From Ruminococcus_C callidus (GTDB lineage Bacteria; Bacillota; Clostridia; Oscillospirales; Ruminococcaceae), in assembly GCF_049562855.1 (NCBI RefSeq), contig NZ_CP186925.1, positions 620,001 through 684,000 of the forward strand: a DNA stretch of 64,000 nucleotides, in the 5' to 3' direction. The first letter of the stretch is position 1. Every line of letters begins with the position of its first letter. Positions 23,607 through 31,973 of this stretch are shown one piece after another. Below the pieces are notes generated by a model, which saw only the letters and a program-made list of their open reading frames with translations, did not search any database and was not told the origin of the DNA. Position numbers and translations under genes: made by a program.

Positions 23607-24689
23607 TTAGTAGAACCGGTACTCGGAAATATCTGACAAAAAGATCTGGTATAAGGAGAACATTCCGTCGTCCAGTGTGGTGCGGCTGCTCTCCAGGGAC
23701 AGGAACGATGTATGTTCATACAGCGGAAACCGCAGGGTGTACTGCCACATTTCCTCCGCGGCGGAAAACAGAACGGCGGCATGATACGTGCGGCAGAATT
23801 TTTGCACGATCTGTTCCTCCGGAGAGGGAAAGTGTGTGTCATAGAGATGTTCCGTCTGGCTGTGCCGGTGTGCCGGCGGCTCGGTGCCGTCAGAAACTGC
23901 CGTGCACCGCAGCACCACCTGATCGCCCTGCTGTTCCGTCTGCCACGTCAGGCGGGAGATCTCCGGACAGTGATCCCGCAGATACAGCACCATGCAGAGC
24001 AGACAGATCTGTAACCGCCGCCGATTGGCGAAAATGCAGAGTGGTTTTTCGGCATCGGCTGTCATTTTTAGTGCTTTTCCCAGTACCATACGACACGATT
24101 CGACAAAATTCGACAATTCGCGGTCCAGAAAAAGAGCTTCGCCCGAAAGCTCGTTTTTTTGCACATATTTCAGCTGTTCCAGCCAGAGCACAGAAGGACG
24201 CATCAGCCGGCAGCAGTTGCCCTGGATGATGTTCAGCTGTTCCATTTGTTCTTCCAGCACCATGCGGGGGATCTGGTCGCCGTTTTCCTCCAGCGTCTGA
24301 TACAGTCCGCTGACGGCGTTGGAAATGCCGAAGATCTTCTGCCGCATGGCAGCGATCCGGTTTTCCGTTTCATGCTGCTTGTCGGCATCGCTCCAGAGAA
24401 GATCGTCTGCCGGCTGGCTGTGGATCTGCACCAGTATTGCCGGTTTTTCGCCGTACTGCCGCGGCTCCTGCCGGACGCAGTACAGACTGCCGCCCTGCCG
24501 AAGCAGAAACATGCCGTCCTCCGGTGCACCGCTTTTATGATAGCGGGGCAAAGAGCTGTTCTGCGGTTTCTGCCGGACTGCCGCGGCATCGTTCTGCCAG
24601 AGCAGCGTGCCGTCCGGGGCATAAAAAAGAATGGCGTCTTCAGACTGCTGACACCATTTCTGGATCTGCTGTAGTTCCTCTTGCTGCAT
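23607..24689 (-). CDS. Degenerate sensor-kinase-like protein
   Basis: The 360-residue protein starts with a PAS-like segment (E-D-A-I-L-F-Y-A-P-D-G-T-L-L-W-Q-N, residues about 17-35). A helical dimerisation-like region follows (R-I-A-A-M-R-Q-K-I...E-Q-L-N-I-I-Q-G-N-C). The C-terminal half is laid out like a histidine-kinase ATPase domain (N-R-R-R-L-Q-I-C-L-L-C-M-V-L-Y-L-R-D). I see no H-E-x-x-x-P phosphoacceptor box and no D-x-G-x-G G-box, so kinase activity is doubtful. The start has GGAGGAGAG 7 nt upstream. No response regulator lies nearby. The family call is tentative. Confidence 0.5.
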   Translation of the reverse strand: MQQEELQQIQKWCQQSEDAILFYAPDGTLLWQNDAAAVRQKPQNSSLPRYHKSGAPEDGMFLLRQGGSLYCVRQEPRQYGEKPAILVQIHSQPADDLLWSDADKQHETENRIAAMRQKIFGISNAVSGLYQTLEENGDQIPRMVLEEQMEQLNIIQGNCCRLMRPSVLWLEQLKYVQKNELSGEALFLDRELSNFVESCRMVLGKALKMTADAEKPLCIFANRRRLQICLLCMVLYLRDHCPEISRLTWQTEQQGDQVVLRCTAVSDGTEPPAHRHSQTEHLYDTHFPSPEEQIVQKFCRTYHAAVLFSAAEEMWQYTLRFPLYEHTSFLSLESSRTTLDDGMFSLYQIFLSDISEYRFY

Positions 24690-24742
24690 GGGCGTTCTCT
24701 CCTCCTCACTGCATGATGCTTTTGTCATTATTCTATGCTATT

Positions 24743-24770
24743 ATTATACTACATATTTCAGAATAGGCAA
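24743..24770 (-). promoter_or_regulatory. Promoter of the sensor-like gene
   Basis: On the minus strand TTGCCT (24770-24765), a 16-bp spacer and TATAAT (24748-24743). Confidence 0.65.
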
Positions 24771-24903
24771 ATAAAAAAAATGATAATTTTGTCCACTTTT
24801 TAATTTTTGTGCAGTTTTCACAAAATATGCTTTCCTTTTTTGCGGAAAACGTGGAAAATAAGAGAACTTGCTATCCTTGCCCCTGCTTTTTTTGCGAAAG
24901 TGC
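24771..24903. other. AT-rich intergenic region
   Basis: This is an AT-rich divergent spacer between the sensor-like gene and gapA. Beyond the two promoters I see no gene, riboswitch or repeat. Confidence 0.5.
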
Positions 24904-24932
24904 TTGAATTCTTCTCCGAAATGGTGTAAAAT
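24904..24932 (+). promoter_or_regulatory. Promoter of gapA
   Basis: TTGAAT (24904-24909), 17-bp spacer, TAAAAT (24927-24932). The leader of about 80 nt has GC-rich partial hairpins and ends in a strong TAGGAGG site. Confidence 0.65.
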
Positions 24933-25021
24933 AAGAGTATCAAGGAATCCGCTGGGAGAAAATCGGGCTTCGGTCCGGCAATTCCGCCGGTGTTTTCCTA
25001 AAAACTAGGAGGTAATTTCCA

Positions 25022-26059
25022 ATGTCAGTTAAAGTTGCTATTAATGGTTTTGGCCGTATCGGTCGTCTCGCATTCCGCCAGATGTTTGGTGCAGAAGGCT
25101 ATGAGGTTGTTGCAATCAACGACCTGACTAAGCCGTCCATGCTGGCTCACCTGCTGAAGTATGATACCGCACAGGGCGGTTATGCAGGCAAGATCGGCGA
25201 GAACAAGCACACTGTTTCTGCTGATGACGAAGCTGGTACTATCACTGTAGACGGCAAGACCCTGAAGATCTATGCAAAGGCTAACGCTGCAGAGCTGCCG
25301 TGGGGCGAGATCGGTGTTGACGTTGTTCTGGAATGCACTGGTTTCTACACTTCTAAGGCTAAGGCACAGGCTCATATCGATGCTGGTGCAAAGAAGGTTG
25401 TTATCTCTGCTCCGGCTGGTAACGATCTGCCGACTATCGTTTACAATGTAAACCACAACACTCTGACTGCTGATGACAAGATCATCTCCGCAGCTTCCTG
25501 CACCACCAACTGCCTGGCTCCGATGGCTAAGGCTCTGAATGACTATGCTCCGATCCAGAGCGGTATCATGAGCACCATTCACGCTTACACCGGCGACCAG
25601 ATGATCCTGGACGGCCCGCACAGAAAGGGTGACCTGAGAAGAGCAAGAGCTGGTGCTGCAAACATCGTTCCGAACTCCACCGGTGCTGCTAAGGCAATCG
25701 GTCTGGTTATTCCGGAACTGAACGGCAAGCTGATCGGTTCTGCACAGCGTGTACCGGTTCCGACTGGTTCCACCACTATCCTGACTGCTGTTGTCAAGGG
25801 TGCAGACGTAACTGTTGACGGCATCAACGCTGCTATGAAGGCTGCTGCTACTGAGTCCTATGGCTACAACGAAGAACCGATCGTTTCTTCTGACGTTATC
25901 GGCATGAAGTACGGTTCTCTGTTCGATGCAACTCAGACCATGGTTTCCAAGATCGCTGATGATCTGTATGAAGTACAGGTTGTTTCTTGGTACGACAACG
26001 AGAACAGCTACACCAGCCAGATGGTTCGCACCATCAAGTTCTTCGCTGAACTGGCATAA
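25022..26059 (+). CDS. gapA: Glyceraldehyde-3-phosphate dehydrogenase, type I
   Basis: The 345-residue glycolytic enzyme oxidises glyceraldehyde-3-phosphate with NAD and phosphate. It has the Rossmann start V-A-I-N-G-F-G-R-I-G-R, the active-site A-S-C-T-T-N-C (catalytic Cys), the His in S-T-I-H-A-Y-T, and the C-terminal W-Y-D-N-E-N-S-Y. Codons are strongly biased to GCT, GTT and AAG, unlike most neighbours, as expected for a very highly expressed gene. It is monocistronic, with a terminator 55 bp after the stop. Confidence 0.98.
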   Translation: MSVKVAINGFGRIGRLAFRQMFGAEGYEVVAINDLTKPSMLAHLLKYDTAQGGYAGKIGENKHTVSADDEAGTITVDGKTLKIYAKANAAELPWGEIGVDVVLECTGFYTSKAKAQAHIDAGAKKVVISAPAGNDLPTIVYNVNHNTLTADDKIISAASCTTNCLAPMAKALNDYAPIQSGIMSTIHAYTGDQMILDGPHRKGDLRRARAGAANIVPNSTGAAKAIGLVIPELNGKLIGSAQRVPVPTGSTTILTAVVKGADVTVDGINAAMKAAATESYGYNEEPIVSSDVIGMKYGSLFDATQTMVSKIADDLYEVQVVSWYDNENSYTSQMVRTIKFFAELA

Positions 26060-26114
26060 GTTCGCGTAGCGTTCTGAACGGACAGGTTTCTGTTCGTTAC
26101 CACATTGCAAAAGA

Positions 26115-26147
26115 AGCGGCATGGCGGTTTCGTCATGCCGCTTTTTA
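26115..26147 (+). terminator. Terminator after gapA
   Basis: Stem AGCGGCATG/CATGCCGCT followed by TTTTTAT. Confidence 0.85.
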
Positions 26148-26189
26148 TATGCCCTGTCGGTGTTCCCTGAAAAAATCTGCAAAAAATGA

Positions 26190-26219
26190 TTGACGTATCT
26201 GTTTCCAATATGGTATAAT
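26190..26219 (+). promoter_or_regulatory. Promoter of the LRR-dockerin pair
   Basis: TTGACG (26190-26195), 18-bp spacer and extended -10 TGGTATAAT (26211-26219). Confidence 0.75.
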
Positions 26220-26312
26220 AAAAATGAGAAAATGAAGCACTGTGTAAAGCCTGCTGACAGGTTTTTCACAGCGTTGACAAAGCATTGGGACAGAAAGGCA
26301 GGTGAGGGATCC

Positions 26313-27635
26313 TTGCGAAAGATCGGACGGAAAAGTTTGTTCGTTTTGCTGGCGTTGCTGCTGGTGATCGGCTGCTTTTCCGGTATGTGTCCGGTTTCAG
26401 CCGCGGGAAGTGCGGATCTGAAGATCTATCAGGACACCATTTATTACACGGTTTCTGCGATGCACGAGGTGACGATCAAAAGTGCCCGTTCAGCAGTGAC
26501 CGAAGCGGTGATACCGGCGGAACTGGACGGCTGTCCGGTGACAGAGATCGGCGAGTACGCGTTTAAAGACTGCACGCGGCTGAAGCGGGTGGTTTTGCCG
26601 GACACGATTCGCCGGATCGGGGAATTCGCCTTTAAGGACTGTTCCCGCCTGACAGAACTGTCCATTCCGGATACGGTTTCCGAGATCGGCTGGGGTATTG
26701 TGCAGGGTACTTCGTGGCTGGAAAACCAGACCAGCGATTTCGTATCAGCCGGACAAGGGATCCTGCTGGCGTACACCGGCACGGAAAAAGATGTGACTGT
26801 TCCGGATACCGTGCGTGCGGTCGGCGGCTATGCCTTTGACGGCTGCACCACGGTGGAAACGGTACAGCTGCCGTCTTCGCTGCGTTCGATCGATGCGTTT
26901 GCATTTTCCAATTGCATCAACCTGCGGCAGGTGCAGATCGCGAACGGGCTGGAATCCATCGGCGAATATGCGTTTCACTGGTGCGTTTCGCTGGAACAGA
27001 TCGAACTGCCGGACAGCGTGAAAAACGTCGGCGGTCATGGATTCAGCTATTGCCGGTCGCTGCGGAAAGTGCGTCTTTCGCAGGCAATGACACAGATCAG
27101 CAACACTCTGTTTCAGGGGTGCAGCAGTCTGACGGAGATCGAGCTTCCCGAAAACATCAAAACGATCTACAACTATGCCTTCGACGGCTGTGCCGCACTG
27201 CAAAAGATCGTGCTGCCGGCAGCAGTGGAGGAGATCGGAGCCAGTGCCTTTTCCGGCTGCGGCAGTCTGGAACAGCTGGTGATCCTCAATCCGGCGTGCC
27301 GTATCTATGACACGGAACAAACGGTAAGTTCAAGCACCTGTATCAATGGCTTTGCGAATTCCACTGCGGAGATCTACGCTCGGAAATACAGCCGGCAGTT
27401 CCGGCCGATCGACCGGCAGCGTGGCGATATGGACGGTGACGGCAGTCTGGACACATCGGATCTGTTTTTGCTGCTGTATCTCTGTGCCTGTCGCGGAGCC
27501 GGTGTGCAGACAAATCCCACCAGTGTGGAGCTGTACTGTGCGGATTATAATGCAGACGGCAAAATTGACAATCTCGATGTCTACGACCTGATGATGCATC
27601 TGGCAAAGGTTGGTGCGGGATTGGCGGAAAAATGA
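26313..27635 (+). CDS. Secreted BspA-like LRR protein with C-terminal dockerin
   Basis: The 440-residue protein (TTG start) has a signal peptide (R-K-S-L-F-V-L-L-A-L-L-L-V-I-G...V-S-A-A), then BspA/LRR_5-type repeats of about 23 residues (I-G-E-Y-A-F-K-D-C-T-R-L pattern). Its type-I dockerin lies at about residues 370-432, with two Ca-binding loops D-M-D-G-D-G-S-L-D and D-Y-N-A-D-G-K-I-D. TTG at 26313 is preferred because AGGTGAGGG stands just upstream. An ATG at 26232 would fall almost at the transcription start. It is likely displayed on a cellulosome-type scaffold or the cell surface. The next gene has the same architecture; a GCCCCC/GGGGGC hairpin without T run (27658-27680) separates them. 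Confidence 0.85.
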   Translation: MRKIGRKSLFVLLALLLVIGCFSGMCPVSAAGSADLKIYQDTIYYTVSAMHEVTIKSARSAVTEAVIPAELDGCPVTEIGEYAFKDCTRLKRVVLPDTIRRIGEFAFKDCSRLTELSIPDTVSEIGWGIVQGTSWLENQTSDFVSAGQGILLAYTGTEKDVTVPDTVRAVGGYAFDGCTTVETVQLPSSLRSIDAFAFSNCINLRQVQIANGLESIGEYAFHWCVSLEQIELPDSVKNVGGHGFSYCRSLRKVRLSQAMTQISNTLFQGCSSLTEIELPENIKTIYNYAFDGCAALQKIVLPAAVEEIGASAFSGCGSLEQLVILNPACRIYDTEQTVSSSTCINGFANSTAEIYARKYSRQFRPIDRQRGDMDGDGSLDTSDLFLLLYLCACRGAGVQTNPTSVELYCADYNADGKIDNLDVYDLMMHLAKVGAGLAEK

Positions 27636-27712
27636 TTTTTATGAAAAAGAATGGATCGCCCCCTTGCGAATGTTGGGGGCAAACAGGTTGAAAAGAAAGG
27701 AAGTGTTCCGCA

Positions 27713-30259
27713 ATGCGGAAAAATCGTTGGAGAAGGTGGACCGCGTTCCTGCTGGCAGTGTGCATAAGCATTTCTCTGGTACTCGGGACAGCACAGGGGA
27801 TAGGTGCTGCCGCAGAATCCAGCCAATCGCAGGAACAATTATTCAACGGTATCTATTATCAGACAGATGATGCGGGAAACGCTGTGATTACCGGCATGGA
27901 AGGGAATTTTTCTGTGCTGGACATTCCGTCCAGTATCGACGGGTATCCGGTGACTGCAATTTCCGAATCGGCATTTCAACAGAAAACCGCCCTGAAAAGC
28001 GTGACGATACCGGACAGCGTGACCACCATAGGCAGCAGTGCATTTCGTGGCTGTACGGCTTTGAAAACGATAAAGGGCGGCAGCGGGATCACCAGTGCCG
28101 GCTCCTGTATCCTGGAGGGGACCGCGTGGCTGCAAGACCAGACTGATGATGTGGCAGTGCTCTCCGACAGAGTGGCAGTTTCCGCAAAAATCGGACTGAA
28201 AACCGCAGTGGTGCCGGACGGTGTGGCAGTGCTCTGCAATACGCTGTTCAGCGATCAGACTGCTCTGACGGAAGTGCAGCTTCCCGCCAGCCTGACGTAT
28301 ATCGGCAAAGGTGCATTTATCGGTTGTAACGCTTTGGAAAAGATCTTTTTGCCAAATCAGGTGCAGTCTGTTGGTGTTTCGGCATTTCGCCACTGCACCA
28401 GCCTGAAAAGCATTCAGCTGCCGGATGAGCTGCTCTTTGTTGGCTCCGGAGCATTTCAGAGCTGTTCTGCACTGGAAACCGTACAGTTCAACGAAAAATT
28501 ACAGGTGATCTCCCAGAGTGCCTTTCAGGACTGCACGGCTCTGCGGCTGGCAGTTTTGCCGGAATCGCTGCAGCTGCTGGAAAGCAGTGCATTTCAGGGC
28601 TGTACTTCTTTGAGCATGGCGGTGCTTGCTGGCAGTACGTTGCCGGAGATTCCGGAAAATGCGTTCAGCGGCTGTTCCATGCTGGAATATGTCACAATGA
28701 GCAATTCTGTCAAAAAGATCGGGGCAAGTGCGTTCAGCAACTGCATCAATCTGCGGAGCATGACGTTTTCCCCTGCACTGACTGAGATCGGGGAATATGC
28801 ATTTTCCATGTGTACTAGTCTGAAAAATCTGACCATACCGGAAACGGTGGAAACTGTGGGAAAAGATGCCTTTTTCAATTCAGGCTGGAGTTTGCAGCAG
28901 TCCAGCAGCTGGAAGATCTGTGACGGTGTACTTCTGGAATACTGCGGAGAAGCCAGCGAGATCGTCATTCCGCCTACGGTGCGGCTGATCGCTACAGGAT
29001 TTTTGTGCAGTGATGCGGCTCCGGTTTCGGTCACGCTGCCCTATGGCATGATAAGAGTGGCAGACGGAGCGTTTCAGGGCTGTGAAACCATAGAAAAGGT
29101 GATCTTCTCAGACAGCGTGACAGAGATCGGCAATGCCGCATTTCAGGACTGCACCTCGTTGAAAAACCTAGTGGACATGAACGCCATACAGACGATCGGC
29201 GACAATGCCTTTGAGGGCTGCACCAGTCTGGTGAATGTAGTGCTGCCGGATACGCTGACAAAGCTGGGCGTGGCGGCGTTTCGCAGCTGCTCCAGTCTGA
29301 CTGCTGTGAAATTTCCGGTAAATCTGACGGAACTGCCGGAGGCGGTGTTCTATAAATGCGTTGCACTCAGCACGGAAAACGGCAGCATGGATCTGTCGAA
29401 TTCGTCCCTGCAAATCGTTGGCGGTGATGCATTCGGCGGCTGTGAGAATCTGGACAACCTGACATTTCCGGCATGCTTCACCACCCTTTCGGCAAATGCG
29501 TTTTACGCACATGTGCACAAGCAGAGAACGGTGACATTCTCCGGCAATGCCTGCACGCTGCCTGATGAAGCAGGTATCTTTCCGCGGGATACGGTTCTGA
29601 GAGGGCAGAAGAACTCTCCGGCACAGACCTATGCGGAAAAGTACAGTCTGGAATTTCAGGCACTTCCGGATGAAACTCCCGCTTCGACCACGACAGCCAG
29701 GACAACGACAACAATAGTAGAACACACCACCAAGAGAAGCACCAGCAAAATCGTAACAACTACCGAAGCCACCACAAAGACAATGCCTGTGACCACAGTG
29801 ACCCTGCCGCCGTATATCACGGTGCCCACCACGCTGCCAACCACGACAACGGAAAGCAGCACTACGGAATGGAAAACCATACCGATTCCCACCGGCACGA
29901 CCGCAGCAGCTTCTGTAAATACCACCACAGAAAATGTTACCACGACAACCACGGTGTCTACTGCTCCGGTACCGGTGCGGTATATCAAGGGTGATGTGGA
30001 CAGAAATGCCAGCATCGACAGCACCGACCTGTTCCTGATCCTGTACGCCAGTGCCCGCATCGGTGCCGGCTATCCGATCCTGACGGACGGCACGCTGAGC
30101 GATTGGGAGATCGAAAGCATGGACGTAAACGGTGACGGTACCATTGCAGCAGACGATGCGTATGCGGTGCTGCTGTACTGCGGACTGGAGTCCGTGGGAA
30201 AACACCCCACGTCGCTGGACGATTTCGATTGGGAAAACAACACCATTTATACAGGCTAA
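27713..30259 (+). CDS. Large secreted LRR_5 protein with Thr-rich linker and dockerin
   Basis: The 848-residue protein has a signal peptide (residues 1-33), a short strand region, then about 24 BspA-type LRR_5 repeats (pattern A-F-x-x-C-x-x-L-x-x-V-x-L-P-x-x-L) to about residue 640. A Thr-rich linker (656-756; T-T-T-A-R-T-T-T-T type) leads to a C-terminal dockerin (758-830) with D-V-D-R-N-A-S-I-D and D-V-N-G-D-G-T-I-A loops. BspA-like repeats bind host or plant polymers in other bacteria; the ligand here is unknown. It lies 77 bp after a paralogue and is probably co-transcribed with it. SD AAAGGAAG. A terminator follows. Confidence 0.88.
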   Translation: MRKNRWRRWTAFLLAVCISISLVLGTAQGIGAAAESSQSQEQLFNGIYYQTDDAGNAVITGMEGNFSVLDIPSSIDGYPVTAISESAFQQKTALKSVTIPDSVTTIGSSAFRGCTALKTIKGGSGITSAGSCILEGTAWLQDQTDDVAVLSDRVAVSAKIGLKTAVVPDGVAVLCNTLFSDQTALTEVQLPASLTYIGKGAFIGCNALEKIFLPNQVQSVGVSAFRHCTSLKSIQLPDELLFVGSGAFQSCSALETVQFNEKLQVISQSAFQDCTALRLAVLPESLQLLESSAFQGCTSLSMAVLAGSTLPEIPENAFSGCSMLEYVTMSNSVKKIGASAFSNCINLRSMTFSPALTEIGEYAFSMCTSLKNLTIPETVETVGKDAFFNSGWSLQQSSSWKICDGVLLEYCGEASEIVIPPTVRLIATGFLCSDAAPVSVTLPYGMIRVADGAFQGCETIEKVIFSDSVTEIGNAAFQDCTSLKNLVDMNAIQTIGDNAFEGCTSLVNVVLPDTLTKLGVAAFRSCSSLTAVKFPVNLTELPEAVFYKCVALSTENGSMDLSNSSLQIVGGDAFGGCENLDNLTFPACFTTLSANAFYAHVHKQRTVTFSGNACTLPDEAGIFPRDTVLRGQKNSPAQTYAEKYSLEFQALPDETPASTTTARTTTTIVEHTTKRSTSKIVTTTEATTKTMPVTTVTLPPYITVPTTLPTTTTESSTTEWKTIPIPTGTTAAASVNTTTENVTTTTTVSTAPVPVRYIKGDVDRNASIDSTDLFLILYASARIGAGYPILTDGTLSDWEIESMDVNGDGTIAADDAYAVLLYCGLESVGKHPTSLDDFDWENNTIYTG

Positions 30260-30283
30260 AATAGGATATTCCAAAGGAAATAA

Positions 30284-30332
30284 GAGAAACGCCGCATAAA
30301 GTCGAATTATCAGCTTCATGCGGCGTTTTCTC
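30284..30332 (+). terminator. Terminator after the LRR-dockerin pair
   Basis: GAAACGCCGCAT pairs with ATGCGGCGTTTTC around a 20-nt loop. The ends resemble family-B ends (CCGCATAAAG). The GH43 ATG follows 17 bp later, so transcription of GH43 may depend on read-through. Confidence 0.65.
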
Positions 30333-30348
30333 GGAATGGAGAAAAAAC

Positions 30349-31866
30349 ATGCAGTATCAAAACCCGATTTTATCCGGATTTCACCCAGACCCCAGCATTT
30401 GCCGCGTGGGAAAAGATTTCTATCTGGTGACCAGTTCTTTCGAGTATTTCCCCGGGATTCCGATTTTTCACAGTCGGGATCTGGTGCACTGGGAGCAGAT
30501 CGGACATTGCCTGACGCGGAACTCGCAGGTGTATCTGGTGACAGGAGCACCCAACTGTCTGAACATCTACGCTCCGACGATCCGGTATCACGAGGGGACA
30601 TTCTATGTTGTGGTGACCAATGTCACCGGCGACAATCACGGCAACTTTATCGTCACGGCAACCGATCCCGCAGGCGAATGGTCCGAACCGATTCCGCTGC
30701 CCTTTGCCGGAATCGACCCGTCCCTGTTCTTTGACGATGACGGCAAGGTGTACTATCTGGGTACAGACGGCGGCATTTATCTAAGCCAGCTGGACATTGC
30801 CACCGGAGAAGCCATTGGCGAAACCCACGCCCTCTGGCAGGGCACCGCCAACAATCCGGAGGGGCCGCATCTGTACAAGATCAACGGCATGTACTACTTG
30901 CTGCTGGCACAGGGTGGCACGGAGCTTTGCCACATGGCAGTTCTGGCACGGAGCAAGTCCATTCTGGGGCCCTATGAGCCGTGCCCGCACAATCCGATCC
31001 TGACCAATATCGGCAAAAACCTGCCCATTAAGGCAGCCGGTCACGCCGATCTGGTGGACGATGCCGACGGGAACTGGTGGGCAGTTTGTCTGGGCAATCG
31101 TCCGCTGGCGTATCCGTTCCGCCACAATCTGGGACGGGAAACCATGCTGGTGCCGGCTCGTCTGGAAAACGGCTGGTTCTATCTGGGTGAAGATCGTGCA
31201 GTGCTGCCGGAATTCACAGTAGAGCACGCTCCCGCAGAGGAGATTCCCGCAGGCTATGCGGCATGCAGTGCGGTGACAGATGATTTCCGCGGTGACAGTC
31301 TGCACCTGATGTGGAATTACATCTATAATCCGGTGGAGGGCTTGATACAGCAGACCGCATCTGGCTTACAGATGCACGGCAACGAGGTTTCCCTTTGGGA
31401 AGATGCTCCCAAGGCGTGGCTGGGACGGCGGCAGGAACACTTCTGCTGTACTGTCGAAGCAGACCTGCATTTTATACCGCAGCAGGAGGGGGAAGAAGCC
31501 GGTCTGACTGTGTACATGAATCCGGCACATCACTATGAGATTGCCCGCACCATGCGGGACGGCAGGGACTGTGTGATTTTGCGGCGGCGGATCGGCGGAC
31601 TGTGTGCCGTAGAGCAGGTGCTGCCGTACAGCGATGAAACCATGACCCTGCGGCTGGAATGCAATCGGAATCGCTACCGGTTCTCGTTCCGCACGGCGGA
31701 CGGCACAGTGCAGCCTGTAGGCTCCGGCGAAACCCAGTATCTGACCACAGAGGCAGGCGGCTGTTTTACCGGCAATTACATTGCCCTGTACGCTTCCGGA
31801 AACGGCAAGCCGATGACGACCACTGCGACCTTTACCCGTTTCTCTTACCAGCCGGAAGCAGAATAA
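30349..31866 (+). CDS. GH43 family glycoside hydrolase (beta-xylosidase/arabinofuranosidase type)
   Basis: The 505-residue enzyme has an N-terminal five-bladed propeller domain (1-300) and a C-terminal beta-sandwich (315-500) as in GH43 beta-xylosidases. The catalytic trio is visible: Asp14 in F-H-P-D-P-S (base), Asp123 in A-G-I-D-P-S (pKa modulator) and Glu171 in N-N-P-E-G-P-H (acid). There is no signal peptide, so it should act in the cytoplasm on imported xylo- or arabinoxylo-oligosaccharides. This fits a plant-fibre degrader. The opening N-P-I-L-S-G-F-H-P-D-P-S-I-C is typical. Exact specificity is not decidable. Confidence 0.92.
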   Translation: MQYQNPILSGFHPDPSICRVGKDFYLVTSSFEYFPGIPIFHSRDLVHWEQIGHCLTRNSQVYLVTGAPNCLNIYAPTIRYHEGTFYVVVTNVTGDNHGNFIVTATDPAGEWSEPIPLPFAGIDPSLFFDDDGKVYYLGTDGGIYLSQLDIATGEAIGETHALWQGTANNPEGPHLYKINGMYYLLLAQGGTELCHMAVLARSKSILGPYEPCPHNPILTNIGKNLPIKAAGHADLVDDADGNWWAVCLGNRPLAYPFRHNLGRETMLVPARLENGWFYLGEDRAVLPEFTVEHAPAEEIPAGYAACSAVTDDFRGDSLHLMWNYIYNPVEGLIQQTASGLQMHGNEVSLWEDAPKAWLGRRQEHFCCTVEADLHFIPQQEGEEAGLTVYMNPAHHYEIARTMRDGRDCVILRRRIGGLCAVEQVLPYSDETMTLRLECNRNRYRFSFRTADGTVQPVGSGETQYLTTEAGGCFTGNYIALYASGNGKPMTTTATFTRFSYQPEAE

Positions 31867-31888
31867 TCACTTGCTTCTACATCTACAG

Positions 31889-31924
31889 TACACCATGCAG
31901 ATATGCTGTATGGTGTATTTTTTT
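31889..31924 (+). terminator. Terminator after GH43
   Basis: Stem TACACCATGCAG/CTGTATGGTGTA (one G-T) followed by a run of seven T. Confidence 0.85.
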
Positions 31925-31973
31925 GGCATGAACGCGGCAAAGCGGGGCATACTTTCCTTGGGAGGAAAGTGCG

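Noticed and set aside
26232..26234. ATG as start of the first LRR-dockerin gene
   Set aside because: It lies only about 13 bp after the -10 box without a ribosome site; TTG at 26313 has one and places the signal peptide correctly.
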